From positions 62,001-126,000 of the forward strand of contig SVGP01000003.1 of NCBI GenBank assembly GCA_015056255.1: DNA of 64,000 bases, read 5' to 3'. Positions 1 through 8,352 of this stretch are shown in pieces. The first letter of the stretch is position 1; each line of letters opens with the position of its first letter. A program made the position numbers and the translations under genes. The stretch comes from Clostridiales bacterium. Lineage in GTDB: Bacteria; Bacillota; Clostridia; Christensenellales; Aristaeellaceae. Below the pieces are notes generated by a model that saw only the letters and a list, made by a program, of their open reading frames with translations, searched no databases and was not told the DNA's origin.

Positions 1-1375
1 CCAGATGGTCGATGAAGAAATTCTGCGTTACCACATCCTGACGCCCGAAAAGCATCACGCATTCGGCTCTTTCGCCGTCGCGGCCCGCGCGCCCCGCCTC
101 TTGATAATAGCTTTCGATGTCCTTTGGCATGTTGTAGTGAATGACAAAGCGAACGTCGCTTTTGTCGATGCCCATGCCAAAGGCGTTGGTAGCGACGATA
201 ATGGGCGTTTCGTCCATGGAAAAGGCTTCCTGGTTGTTTCTGCGTTCCTCGTCCGACAGCCCTGCGTGATACATCGTGACGGGATAGCCCCTCTTTTTAA
301 GCTTACCATGAACCTCTTCCACCGTCTTTCGCGTGGCGCAGTAAATGATGCCGCTCATGCCGGAAAATTTCTGCATAAGGTCAATGAGCGCCATAAACTT
401 ATCATCCGGGCGCAGAACGCGAAAATACAGATTCGGCCGGTTAAAGCCCGTCACGCGCTCAAAGGGCCTTTGTAATTTCAGTATTTTCTTTATGTCGCTT
501 CGAACCTTATCCGTCGCGGTCGCGGTGAACGCGCAGACCCGGGGACGAATCGGAAGCTGAGAAATGAATTGGGGAATATCGAGGTAGTTGGGTCTGAAAT
601 CCTGCCCCCACTGGGAGATGCAGTGCACTTCATCCACGGCGACGAGCGATATTTTGATGGTCGAGGCCAGACGAAGAAAGCGCTCCGTCAGGAGCCGTTC
701 CGGGGCGACATAGATGATTTTGTATTTCCCTGAAAAGGCATTTTCATAGGCCTTTCGCGCCTGACTTTCGGAAAGCGAGCTGTTCAGATATGCCGCTGCT
801 ACGCCTGCCTGCGTCAGCGCATTCACCTGATCCTTCATAAGGGAAATGAGCGGCGAGACCACTAAGGCGCATCCGTCAAGTGCAAGAGAGGGCACCTGAT
901 AGCAGATGGATTTGCCCGCGCCCGTGGGCATCACGCCCAGAACGTCCCTTCCTTCGATGATCTTTCGGATCACTTCCTCCTGTCCCTCGCGGAAGCCGGA
1001 ATAGCCGAAAACGGATTTCAATACCTCGTGAATGTCCCTTGCTTCGGAAACAGGCATATCCTCCATAAAAGGCGCGTCAAAATACGCATCCGCCTCCATC
1101 GGCGGCGCGTCGTAATCATCCGGCGGAGAAATCAAATCCTCCTCTTCCTCCACATAGGAAAAGCGCGGAAACGTTTTTCCGTCCCGCGTGACCATTTCCG
1201 TCCACATAGACAAGGGACGCACCCAGATTCCGTCGCCATTGGGCGTTTCCCCGCCCTCGTAAAGTGCGCGGTAAACCACCATCGGCTCATCCGTTTCCGA
1301 ATGCCGCGCGATGTACAAAAGTTCATATTCCCCGCCCTTGAAATGGCGGTATTTTCCTTTTTTCGGATATGTCAT
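1..1375 (-). CDS. recQ: DUF1653-RecQ fusion helicase (partial, runs off left edge)
   Basis: The first 458 codons of a RecQ-family 3'-5' DNA helicase; the C-terminus lies outside the window. Residues about 3-72 form a DUF1653 domain (HFKGGEYELL, ARHSETDEPMVVYRALY, IWVRPLSMW), normally a stand-alone small protein. An acidic linker (about 75-110) joins it to the RecQ ATPase core: FREGQEEVI, Walker A TGAGKS at 151-156, and the DEVH box with CISQWGQDFR near 248-262. RecQ acts in recombinational repair and fork processing. The start is the ATG at 1375; no in-frame stop interrupts the frame down to position 2. The RecQ assignment is firm; the role of the added domain is unknown. Confidence 0.93.
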   Translation of the reverse strand, partial: MTYPKKGKYRHFKGGEYELLYIARHSETDEPMVVYRALYEGGETPNGDGIWVRPLSMWTEMVTRDGKTFPRFSYVEEEEDLISPPDDYDAPPMEADAYFDAPFMEDMPVSEARDIHEVLKSVFGYSGFREGQEEVIRKIIEGRDVLGVMPTGAGKSICYQVPSLALDGCALVVSPLISLMKDQVNALTQAGVAAAYLNSSLSESQARKAYENAFSGKYKIIYVAPERLLTERFLRLASTIKISLVAVDEVHCISQWGQDFRPNYLDIPQFISQLPIRPRVCAFTATATDKVRSDIKKILKLQRPFERVTGFNRPNLYFRVLRPDDKFMALIDLMQKFSGMSGIIYCATRKTVEEVHGKLKKRGYPVTMYHAGLSDEERRNNQEAFSMDETPIIVATNAFGMGIDKSDVRFVIHYNMPKDIESYYQEAGRAGRDGERAECVMLFGRQDVVTQNFFIDHL

Positions 1376-1435
1376 TGGTATCTCCAAAGTAGCAATAATA
1401 GTGTGTGAACAACATTTCTCACAATAGAAGCGCTG

Positions 1436-2320
1436 CTATTCGATCGCATTCTCAATGCTCAAAAGCATATCCGCCATCGCTCTATCCATATACATTGCCG
1501 TCAGCACAACCGTTTCGCTGTCAGCATGCTGAATGCTTACAGCCGGAACAACGGATTCGCCCGTATCAAAAATGATGAATCCGTTTGCGCCCGTCTGCGC
1601 GGAAGAGTAACTGTCCGTAAGCGTCAGCGCTTCATTGACAAACGCAATCGCCTGCTCGTCAAAAATCGAATCAAGCTTCTCGGAAGCTTCCGCAATAAAA
1701 GCATTTATGGTGTTTTGGGTGTCCTCCGGGAGTCTTTCAAAAAGTCCTTCGGTATATTTGCCCGCGCCCTCCAGCATACTTGCGAAAACCGAAAACAGCT
1801 GCCCGGAGAACGCCTCTCCCAATTCCTTAAGCTCATCAAGGTCTTCTTCCGTGATATTTTCCATCACGCTGTTGGAAAACAAGCCAAATTCATCGGAAAT
1901 AACCCCCAGCACATCCTCCGCCTTGTCATAAAACGCGTTTGCCGCAGCCATGGCGCTTTCAAGCGTTTCATCGTCGACATACGAAAGAATACGGGTAGAT
2001 ACCGCGCTGACGTTGGCAAGCGCATCAGCCAGCGCTTCCTCTGCATTTGCCTTGAGCGTACGCATCATTTCATCCATGTCAATGAAGATCACGCTCTCAG
2101 GCTTATTCTCCGGAAGAAGCGACGCTATCGCCTGAACGCGGACAAACACATCCTCGCGAACCCCTGCCGTATTCTCCTTCGCCGCCTCGCGCGTTTTTTC
2201 CATGAGCTTTTCGCAAAGCGCCCAGCTCATTTTCTCGTAGGCAATATCCGTTTCTTCGGAAAAGGCCGGCAAGACCGTAAGCAGAAAAACAATCATCAAA
2301 AATGAAAGAAGCTTTTTCAT
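1436..2320 (-). CDS. Secreted protein of unknown function, paralogue of the next gene
   Basis: 294 residues with an N-terminal signal peptide (MKKLLSFLMIVFLLTVLPAF, then SEE). The mature part is acidic and mostly helical by composition and belongs to no family I recognise. It resembles the upstream neighbour in two places: a LLPENKPESVIFIDMDE stretch matches LIPETMPQTYQIVRLDL, and the C-terminal FIIFDTGESVVPAV matches FVIFDLGGDNLPIV. The two probably arose by tandem duplication. A GGAGAAAGGAAG ribosome site precedes the ATG and the gap to the upstream gene is 23 bases, so they are likely co-transcribed. Confidence 0.7.
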   Translation of the reverse strand: MKKLLSFLMIVFLLTVLPAFSEETDIAYEKMSWALCEKLMEKTREAAKENTAGVREDVFVRVQAIASLLPENKPESVIFIDMDEMMRTLKANAEEALADALANVSAVSTRILSYVDDETLESAMAAANAFYDKAEDVLGVISDEFGLFSNSVMENITEEDLDELKELGEAFSGQLFSVFASMLEGAGKYTEGLFERLPEDTQNTINAFIAEASEKLDSIFDEQAIAFVNEALTLTDSYSSAQTGANGFIIFDTGESVVPAVSIQHADSETVVLTAMYMDRAMADMLLSIENAIE

Positions 2321-2343
2321 GTTTCTTCCTTTCTCCGTCAGGA

Positions 2344-2940
2344 TTATTGAAGCTCGTCAACCAGCGCACCGACATCGGTAAATGCGGAAACCATTTCACG
2401 TTTAATAAAAGTTGCGGAGAAATTCGCGATCCTTTCGCCTGCTTCGGAAACAACAACAATCGGAAGATTGTCCCCGCCCAAATCAAATATGACAAAAACG
2501 GGCGAAAATTCTATATCGGGAATGATCGTACTTTCGCTCGTCCTGATGACAGACGTAAAGGAAATCCATTCCACACTGACTTTCGAATTGACGCTTGACA
2601 AAAGCGCATTGGGGATACTTCGAAGGTTCTGCTCAAGAACCTCGCCCCTTATACCGCTTAACCACATCACTGGCTTCAGCACTTTTTCCGCCAAATCCAA
2701 TCTGACTATCTGATAGGTTTGCGGCATCGTTTCAGGAATCAGGTCTTCGAGTTCCGTACAAATAGACTCGATATGCGGCGACATATACATTTTAATATAG
2801 GCATCGCTCGATATCATCTCATCTAAAACCTGCACTTGCTTCCATGCGTTTTCAAGGTACCAGTTTTCCGCATCCTCCTCTGAAATCGCTGTAAGCGCAA
2901 AGAGCATGATGGAAAGGATAACTGCGATCAGCTTTTTCAT
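2344..2940 (-). CDS. Secreted protein of unknown function, tandem paralogue
   Basis: 198 residues starting at the ATG at 2940, chosen because AGGAGG sits 9 bases upstream; the longer frame to 2991 would put that site inside the coding region. It has a signal peptide (MKKLIAVILSIMLFALTAIS, then EED) and no cysteine-anchored lipobox. No known domain. Its middle and C-terminal parts resemble the downstream gene product, notably the FVIFDLGG segment. Together they look like a two-gene exported-protein unit. Confidence 0.7.
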   Translation of the reverse strand: MKKLIAVILSIMLFALTAISEEDAENWYLENAWKQVQVLDEMISSDAYIKMYMSPHIESICTELEDLIPETMPQTYQIVRLDLAEKVLKPVMWLSGIRGEVLEQNLRSIPNALLSSVNSKVSVEWISFTSVIRTSESTIIPDIEFSPVFVIFDLGGDNLPIVVVSEAGERIANFSATFIKREMVSAFTDVGALVDELQ

Positions 2941-2988
2941 GGGATTCGATCCTCCTAACAAACGATAATGGAAAAGCAAGCGTTTGCA

Positions 2989-3058
2989 CAATCCCTCAGT
3001 CAGCTTCCTTTACACAAGGGAGCTGGCAAAAATCCTTGGATTTTTGATTTAGGGATTG
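2989..3058. repeat. Short copy of intergenic repeat family 2
   Basis: A 70-base intergenic element bounded by CAATCCCT and AGGGATTG. It contains CAGTCAG and CTTCCTTTACACAAGGGAGCT, and a small hairpin from AAAAATCC and GGATTTTT. The same modules (AATCCCTCAGTCA, a TTTTGAC hairpin, CTCCCTTTTCACAAGGGAGC) recur in the 169-base copy at 53939-54107. It lies between the secreted pair and pepT. Confidence 0.65.
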
Positions 3059-3082
3059 CCTTACGCATCTGTCAATATACTC

Positions 3083-3099
3083 GAAAACGCTTCGTTTTC
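3083..3099 (-). terminator. Weak hairpin after pepT
   Basis: GAAAACG and CGTTTTC form a short stem just beyond the pepT stop codon on the minus strand. There is no clear T-run, so its termination strength is doubtful. Confidence 0.3.
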
Positions 3100-3103
3100 C
3101 CCT

Positions 3104-4312
3104 CTATTTCGCCTTCACAATCTCCAAAAGCACGTCTACCATCTTCTCCATATCCTCGATGCAGGCGCATTCTCTCTGGCCGTGACCGTTCATTCCGCCG
3201 GTGGAAAGGTTCGGACAGGGTAGGCCGCGCCAGGAGAGGCGTGTGCCGTCCGTGCCGCCGCGGATCGGCTCGACGAAGGGCTTTACGCCGCAGGCAGTGA
3301 AGGCGGCTAACGCGCGATCGACGATATACATTTTGTCTTTGAGCGCGTCTTTCATGTTGTAATAGCTGTCCTTGATTTCGCATACCGCCGTGCCTTCGCC
3401 GTATTTCATATTGATGTAGTCGATGACGGAGGCGAAGAAGGCCTTGCGCTTTTCGAAAAGATCGCGGTCATGGTCGCGGATGATGAAGCCGCACATGGCT
3501 TCCGATTCATCGCCCTTCATGCCGACCAGGTGATAAAAGCCCTCGTAGTTCTCAGTATGGGCGGGGGTTTCGGCGGCGGGCATCATGGTGATGAATTCGG
3601 CTGCGATGAGGGCTGCGTTTTTCATTTTATTCTTTGCAGAACCGGGATGGATGTTTACGCCCTTGAAAACAGCCTTTGCGCTTGCGGCGTTGAAGTTTTC
3701 ATACTCAATGCCGCCGATTTCGCCGCCGTCGACCGTGTAGGCAAAGTCTGCGCCGAAAGCGGCAATATCCAATTGCTCCGCGCCGCCGCCGATTTCTTCA
3801 TCGGGCGTAAAGGCGATTTTGACTTTTCCGTGCTTGATGGTGGAATCGTTTATGAGTCTTTCTGCTAAGGCCATAATTTCGGCGATGCCCGCCTTGTCGT
3901 CCGCGCCAAGGATGGTATTTCCGTCGGTCACGATCAGGCTTTTTCCCTTGCATGCGCCGACGGAGGTATACACGGCGGGATCGATGGTCAGGCCATTTTT
4001 GAGCGTAATCACGCCACCGTCGTAATTTTCAATGATTTCAGGATTCATGGGCGCGCAGGGTACGCCGCCGATGACGTCAAGGTGTGCGATAAGGCCGATG
4101 GACGGCTGGTTTTCACAATTGGCTTCGATCGTTCCGTAGACATAGCCGTATTTGTCCATAAAAGCGTCGGAAATGCCGATCTCCTTCATATCCTCTACAA
4201 TGATCGCGCCCAGTTTTTTCTGATCCTCGGTAGACGGAATCGTTCCGGTGTTTTCATCGGAAGCAGAGGGCACCATAATGTATTTCAAAAACCATTCTTT
4301 TGCGCTTTTCAT
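3104..4312 (-). CDS. pepT: Peptidase T (tripeptide aminopeptidase)
   Basis: A 402-residue M20B metallopeptidase, close to the usual length of about 408. It releases N-terminal residues from tripeptides in the cytoplasm using two zinc ions. Visible metal and catalytic motifs are AHLD (76-79), GADDKAG (about 137-143), TPDEEIGGG (169-177) with the general-base glutamates, TVDGGEIGGIEYE, and the C-terminal PIRGGTDG and GGMNGHG histidine. The start overlaps the stop of the upstream Gfo/Idh gene by one base (TAATG) behind a GGGAGG site, so the pair is translationally coupled. Confidence 0.95.
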   Translation of the reverse strand: MKSAKEWFLKYIMVPSASDENTGTIPSTEDQKKLGAIIVEDMKEIGISDAFMDKYGYVYGTIEANCENQPSIGLIAHLDVIGGVPCAPMNPEIIENYDGGVITLKNGLTIDPAVYTSVGACKGKSLIVTDGNTILGADDKAGIAEIMALAERLINDSTIKHGKVKIAFTPDEEIGGGAEQLDIAAFGADFAYTVDGGEIGGIEYENFNAASAKAVFKGVNIHPGSAKNKMKNAALIAAEFITMMPAAETPAHTENYEGFYHLVGMKGDESEAMCGFIIRDHDRDLFEKRKAFFASVIDYINMKYGEGTAVCEIKDSYYNMKDALKDKMYIVDRALAAFTACGVKPFVEPIRGGTDGTRLSWRGLPCPNLSTGGMNGHGQRECACIEDMEKMVDVLLEIVKAK

Positions 4313-5418
4313 TATAAAATCCTCCCGGTTTCAACATAGTTTTCGTTCATTGGTCTGGGTCTTTCGTAGGGCGTTTCGATGGTTTCAAAGCCCTTCTTCT
4401 TGCTTGCGCGCTCAAAGGAGGTCATGATTTCAAGCACATGCCGCGTCTGCTGATAGCCGGCTCTGGGCGAAACGCCTTCGCGGATGGAGGCGCACATGTC
4501 CCAAAGGCCGAGGCCGCGGCTGTTGTCCCTGTAGCCGGAAACGAGCTCTGCCTCGGTTTCCCTGCCCTCTTTATCGACAAGCTTTACAGGGCCGTCAAAG
4601 AAATTCGGGTCGGGCACGATGAGCGTTCCTTCCGTTCCGAAAATCTCGATGCGGTCGGCCTTCAGATAATACGCGTCGTACGTCGCAAGCATCCGACCCA
4701 CCGCGCCGTTTTCAAACATCATCACGCCGTCCAAATAGGTAGGCACTTCAACAGTAATGACCTTGCCCGCCTGCTCCTTGGCGGTAACGATGCGCGTTTC
4801 AAAGGAGGTTGCCGTCATGCCGGTCGTCTCCCTGACGCGGCCCAACAGGCTTACAAGCGCGGTTATGTAATACGGGCCCATGTCCAGCATCGGGCCGCCG
4901 CCGAATTTATAGAAAAATTCGCAGTCCGGGTGCCAGGATTCCATGCCGTGGGAAATCATATGCGCATTCACACCCAGAACGCGGCCGATCGCGCCCTCGT
5001 CGATCAGCTTTCTGCACGTCTGAAGGCCTGCGCCAAGGAATGTGTCCGGCGCGCCGCCGAGATATAATCCTTTCGCCTCAGCAATCGCCACGAGCTCCTT
5101 GCCAAGCTCAAAGGAGGCTGCAAGCGGCTTTTCGCTGTAGACATGCTTTCCGTGAAGAAGCGCCTGCTTCGAAACCTCATAATGCTCTGCCGGGCGCGTG
5201 AGGTTTAAAATGACTTCGACCGCGGGATCGTTGAATGCATCAAACATCGTGTCATAAATTTTGAGGTTTGGATATTCCTTCTGGGCATTTTCCGCCCTTT
5301 CGCGAACCAGATCGCAAACGCCCACAAGCTCGATATCCGTATAGCGGGTGTGCAGGTTTTTCAGGTATATTCCGCTGATATTGCCAACGCCGATCATGGC
5401 TACGCGTACTTTTTCCAT
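4312..5418 (-). CDS. Gfo/Idh/MocA-family NAD(P)-dependent oxidoreductase
   Basis: 368 residues. The N-terminal Rossmann fold shows VAMIGVGNISG near residue 6, and the family motif YSEKPLA lies near 95; the C-terminal half is the usual mixed substrate domain (GGGPMLDMGPYY). Such enzymes oxidise or reduce sugars, inositols or sugar acids; the substrate cannot be read from the sequence. The ATG at 5418 has an AAGGAG site 8 bases upstream; the longer frame to 5511 would run through the promoter region. Coupling to pepT gives a two-gene unit behind the DUF1846 terminator. Confidence 0.88.
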   Translation of the reverse strand: MEKVRVAMIGVGNISGIYLKNLHTRYTDIELVGVCDLVRERAENAQKEYPNLKIYDTMFDAFNDPAVEVILNLTRPAEHYEVSKQALLHGKHVYSEKPLAASFELGKELVAIAEAKGLYLGGAPDTFLGAGLQTCRKLIDEGAIGRVLGVNAHMISHGMESWHPDCEFFYKFGGGPMLDMGPYYITALVSLLGRVRETTGMTATSFETRIVTAKEQAGKVITVEVPTYLDGVMMFENGAVGRMLATYDAYYLKADRIEIFGTEGTLIVPDPNFFDGPVKLVDKEGRETEAELVSGYRDNSRGLGLWDMCASIREGVSPRAGYQQTRHVLEIMTSFERASKKKGFETIETPYERPRPMNENYVETGRIL

Positions 5419-5455
5419 ATGTGTGCACTCCTTGAATGGATTTTTTGCTGATACA

Positions 5456-5461
5456 ATTCTA
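5456..5461 (-). promoter_or_regulatory. Extended -10 promoter for the Gfo/Idh-pepT unit
   Basis: Reading the minus strand, CTGTGATAGAATTGTAT holds an extended -10 (TGATAGAAT). Nearly the same 20 bases (ATCTGTGATAGAAT then GTAT) lie upstream of the dehydrogenase gene at 24345-24350. The -35 is weak. Confidence 0.5.
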
Positions 5462-5530
5462 TCACAGATCGTCGGATTCGAAAAGAGGGTATAAAAATGT
5501 GTTTTGAACAAATGGTAAAATATACAGACA

Positions 5531-5575
5531 AAACCCCGCCCGGAAGCGCAGCTTTCGCGACTTCGGACGGGGTTT
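5531..5575 (-). terminator. Rho-independent terminator of the VanW-RidA-DegV-DUF1846 operon
   Basis: AAACCCCGCCCGGAAG pairs with CTTCGGACGGGGTTT around a short loop; on the minus strand the GC stem ends in GGGGTTTTG. It starts five bases after the DUF1846 stop codon. Confidence 0.85.
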
Positions 5576-5579
5576 GAGG

Positions 5580-7064
5580 CTACTTGTGATACAGCTTTGT
5601 GGTCTCATAAACCGGCTCGCAGCTTACATTGATGCCCAGCCGCTTATAGGTGTTTTCATCGACGGAGGAGAGAATGACGGAAAAATGGGCGTCGCAGCCG
5701 CGAAGCTTTTCGAGTTGCTTTTGAGCGAGCGCTGCGTTTTCGTCAGTGACCGCGCTCACGCACAGGGCGATCAGCATCTCATCGGAGTGCAGGCGCGGGT
5801 TGTGATGGCCAAGGTTGCGGGTTTTTAAATCGCTGATGGGCTCGATGACGGCGGGGGAAATGAGATCGACTTCCTTGTCGATGCCGGCAAGCGCTTTTAA
5901 GGCATTGAGCATAAGGGCTGCGGACGCGCCCAGGAGGGACGAGGTTTTACCGGTCACAATTCTGCCGTCGGGCAGCGTCATGGCGGCGGCCGGCGCGCCA
6001 GTGGTCTTTTCGCGAAGGAGCGCGGCGCTGACGGCAGGGCAAACATCGGGGGTAATATCGGCTTTGTTCATAATGAGCTCAAGCCTTCGAACGGCTTCCT
6101 CGTTGGTGCCGCCCTTTTTGAGCGCCACCTGCGCGGCGTAGTAGCGGCGCAGGATCTCAACGCGCGAAGCCTGAGAGCAGATTGCGTCGTCCGTAATACA
6201 GAAGCCGATCATGTTTACGCCCATATCGGTGGGGGACTTATAGGGAGACGAGCCCGAAATGCGCTTCATGATCTCGCTCAGCACCGGGAAAATTTCAACG
6301 TCTCTGTTGTAATTGACAGCCTTCATATCGTAGGCCTCAAGGTGATAGGGGTCGATCATGTTTACATCGTCAAGGTCGGCGGTAGCCGCCTCGTAGGCTA
6401 AGTTGATCGGGTGCTTTAGGGGCAGATTCCAGATGGGAAAGGTCTCAAACTTGGCATAACCCGAAGAAACGCCCCTTTGGGAATCGTGATACAGCTGGCT
6501 TAAGCACGTGGCCATTTTACCGCTGCCTGCAGCGGGGGCGGTTACGACGACGAGGGGACGGGAGGTTTCGATATAATCGTTCCTTCCAAAACCCTCTTCG
6601 CACACGATATTTTTCACATCCGAGGGATAGCCCTTGATCGGGTAATGACGATAGGAGCGGATGCCGAGCGAGGTTAAGCGCTTTCTGAACTGATCAGCGC
6701 TGGGCTGACCGGCATACTGCGTAATGACGACGGAGCCAACATAAAGGCCCATTCCCCTGAAAATGTCCATAAGTCTTAAAACATCGTCGTCATAGGAGAT
6801 ACCGAGATCGCCGCGGATTTTGTTTTTCTCAATATCGTTGGCGTTGATGACGATGATGATTTCAACCTGACTTTCGAAGGACAGAAGCATTCGCATTTTG
6901 CTGTCGGGCTCAAAGCCGGGCAGAACGCGCGAGGCATGGTAATCGTCAAAGAGTTTTCCGCCGAATTCGAGATACAGCTTGCCGCCGAATGTTTCGATTC
7001 GCTTTTTGATGTGGTCGGACTGAAGGGAGATGTACTTTGCGTTGTCGAAACCGATTCGAGCCAT
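5580..7064 (-). CDS. DUF1846 family protein
   Basis: 494 residues matching the DUF1846 (UPF0371) family over its full length. Recognisable signatures are the N-terminal MARIGFDNAKYI, RVLPGF, RHYPIKGYPSDV, the glycine-rich loop APAAGSGKMATCLSQLYHD, and the MGVNMIGF segment. The glycine-rich loop resembles a nucleotide-binding site, but no reaction is established that I can state. It is the last gene of an operon (25 bases after degV) and is followed directly by a strong terminator. Confidence 0.9.
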   Translation of the reverse strand: MARIGFDNAKYISLQSDHIKKRIETFGGKLYLEFGGKLFDDYHASRVLPGFEPDSKMRMLLSFESQVEIIIVINANDIEKNKIRGDLGISYDDDVLRLMDIFRGMGLYVGSVVITQYAGQPSADQFRKRLTSLGIRSYRHYPIKGYPSDVKNIVCEEGFGRNDYIETSRPLVVVTAPAAGSGKMATCLSQLYHDSQRGVSSGYAKFETFPIWNLPLKHPINLAYEAATADLDDVNMIDPYHLEAYDMKAVNYNRDVEIFPVLSEIMKRISGSSPYKSPTDMGVNMIGFCITDDAICSQASRVEILRRYYAAQVALKKGGTNEEAVRRLELIMNKADITPDVCPAVSAALLREKTTGAPAAAMTLPDGRIVTGKTSSLLGASAALMLNALKALAGIDKEVDLISPAVIEPISDLKTRNLGHHNPRLHSDEMLIALCVSAVTDENAALAQKQLEKLRGCDAHFSVILSSVDENTYKRLGINVSCEPVYETTKLYHK

Positions 7065-7089
7065 TCCTCAAAACCCCTTTTATATAAGT

Positions 7090-7935
7090 TTATTTTTCAA
7101 AAAAGAGAATGCCGAGGGTGCCGGGGCCACAGTGGCTGGACACGGTGCAGCCTGCGGTGGAGAAAAGAACCTTGCTGAAGGGGCGCATTTCCAGAACGGT
7201 TTCCTTGACCTTCTGACGGATTTCATCGGATACGCCGGAATCGGTGATATAGATATAGTCAAGATCTGCGTCCACATTTTCATTCAAGCGGTCGCGCACA
7301 TAATCGGTGAGAACCACGGACATCTTGCCGCGGTATTTTTTGCAAACATCCATCTTGCCGTCTTTGACTTCGATGCAGATGCGAAGGCGAAGAAGGCCGG
7401 CGGCAAATGCGGTAACGGCGGAGCAGCGGCCGCCCTTGGCGAGGTAATCCACGGTGTCCAGCACGAAGCTTACGTTCAGCTTTTCGCGCTTTTCCATAAG
7501 GATATCGTAGATTTCCTTAGCGGATTTTCCTTCTTTGGCAAGGTTTGCGGCGGTGATGCACAGAAGGCCGATACCGGTAGAAAGGTTGCGGCTGTCAACG
7601 GCGTACACGCCGCCCATTTCCTCGGCGGCCATGCGGCAGTTCTGGAAACACACGCTCATTTCGCTTGAAATGGTGAGGTGAACAATTTCATAGCCTTCTT
7701 CTTTAAAGGGCTTCCAGAAATCGAGATAGTCCTGCATGGAAACCGCAGCGGTTTTGGGAAGCTGACCGCATTCCTTGATTTTTTCAAACATTACGTCGCT
7801 GGTAATATCGATGCCGTCTCTATATTCGTTGTCCTGGATGCGAATGTAGAGGGGAATGATTTTGATGCCGTATTCCTCAATCTGCGCGTTGGTCATGTCG
7901 CAGGTGGAGTCGCAGGTGATGATGACTTTATTCAT
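7090..7935 (-). CDS. DegV family fatty-acid-binding protein
   Basis: 281 residues with the DegV two-domain layout: an N-terminal half starting VIITCDSTCDM, the LAKGGRCSA segment in the middle, and the C-terminal SSHCGPGTLGI that lines the fatty-acid head-group pocket. In Gram-positive bacteria such proteins (FakB) can hand exogenous fatty acids to the FakA kinase; FakA is not in the window, so that role is inferred. It lies 15 bases after ridA and 25 before the DUF1846 gene in one operon. Confidence 0.9.
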   Translation of the reverse strand: MNKVIITCDSTCDMTNAQIEEYGIKIIPLYIRIQDNEYRDGIDITSDVMFEKIKECGQLPKTAAVSMQDYLDFWKPFKEEGYEIVHLTISSEMSVCFQNCRMAAEEMGGVYAVDSRNLSTGIGLLCITAANLAKEGKSAKEIYDILMEKREKLNVSFVLDTVDYLAKGGRCSAVTAFAAGLLRLRICIEVKDGKMDVCKKYRGKMSVVLTDYVRDRLNENVDADLDYIYITDSGVSDEIRQKVKETVLEMRPFSKVLFSTAGCTVSSHCGPGTLGILFFEK

Positions 7936-7950
7936 GATTCAAATCCTCCT

Positions 7951-8337
7951 TTATTCAAGGGTGCGGGCGGCGATGACTTCAATTTCAATCAGCGCGCTCT
8001 TGGGGAGCTTGGAAACCTCGTAGCATGCGCGGGCGGGAAAATCGGGGCCGAAATACTCGCCGTAGATCGTATTTACCGCGCCAAAGGCGGAAAGATCCGT
8101 CAGAAGCACGGTGGTCTTAAGCGCGTGGTTCATGGTAAGGCCCACTTCTTCAAGCACGGTTTTGATGTTTTCAAGGGCCTGTCTCGCCTGATTCTCGATG
8201 CCGCCTGAGACCAGCTCGTTGGTTTCAGGGTCAAGGGGAATCATGCCGGATACGAACACGAGATCATCCGTCATGGTAAGCGTTGAATAGGGGCCGACGG
8301 CCTTCGGGCCTTTAATGGTATTGAAGCATTTTTTCAT
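7951..8337 (-). CDS. ridA: RidA family enamine/imine deaminase
   Basis: 128 residues, the full length of a RidA (YjgF/YER057c/UK114) subunit. Motifs: GPYS near the N-terminus, VSGMIPLDP, QARQALENIKTVLEEVG, and the C-terminal FPARACYEVSKLPKSALIEIEVIA, which carries the catalytic arginine. It hydrolyses reactive 2-aminoacrylate and related imines to ketoacids, protecting PLP enzymes. It sits 15 bases downstream of the VanW gene. Confidence 0.93.
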   Translation of the reverse strand: MKKCFNTIKGPKAVGPYSTLTMTDDLVFVSGMIPLDPETNELVSGGIENQARQALENIKTVLEEVGLTMNHALKTTVLLTDLSAFGAVNTIYGEYFGPDFPARACYEVSKLPKSALIEIEVIAARTLE

Positions 8338-8352
8338 GTGGGGATTTCCTCC

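Noticed and set aside
1526-2305. A 259-codon plus-strand frame opposite a secreted-protein gene
   Set aside because: Mirror of the minus-strand gene's codons, rich in Arg/His, no ribosome site. The minus-strand frame has a signal peptide and a paralogue.
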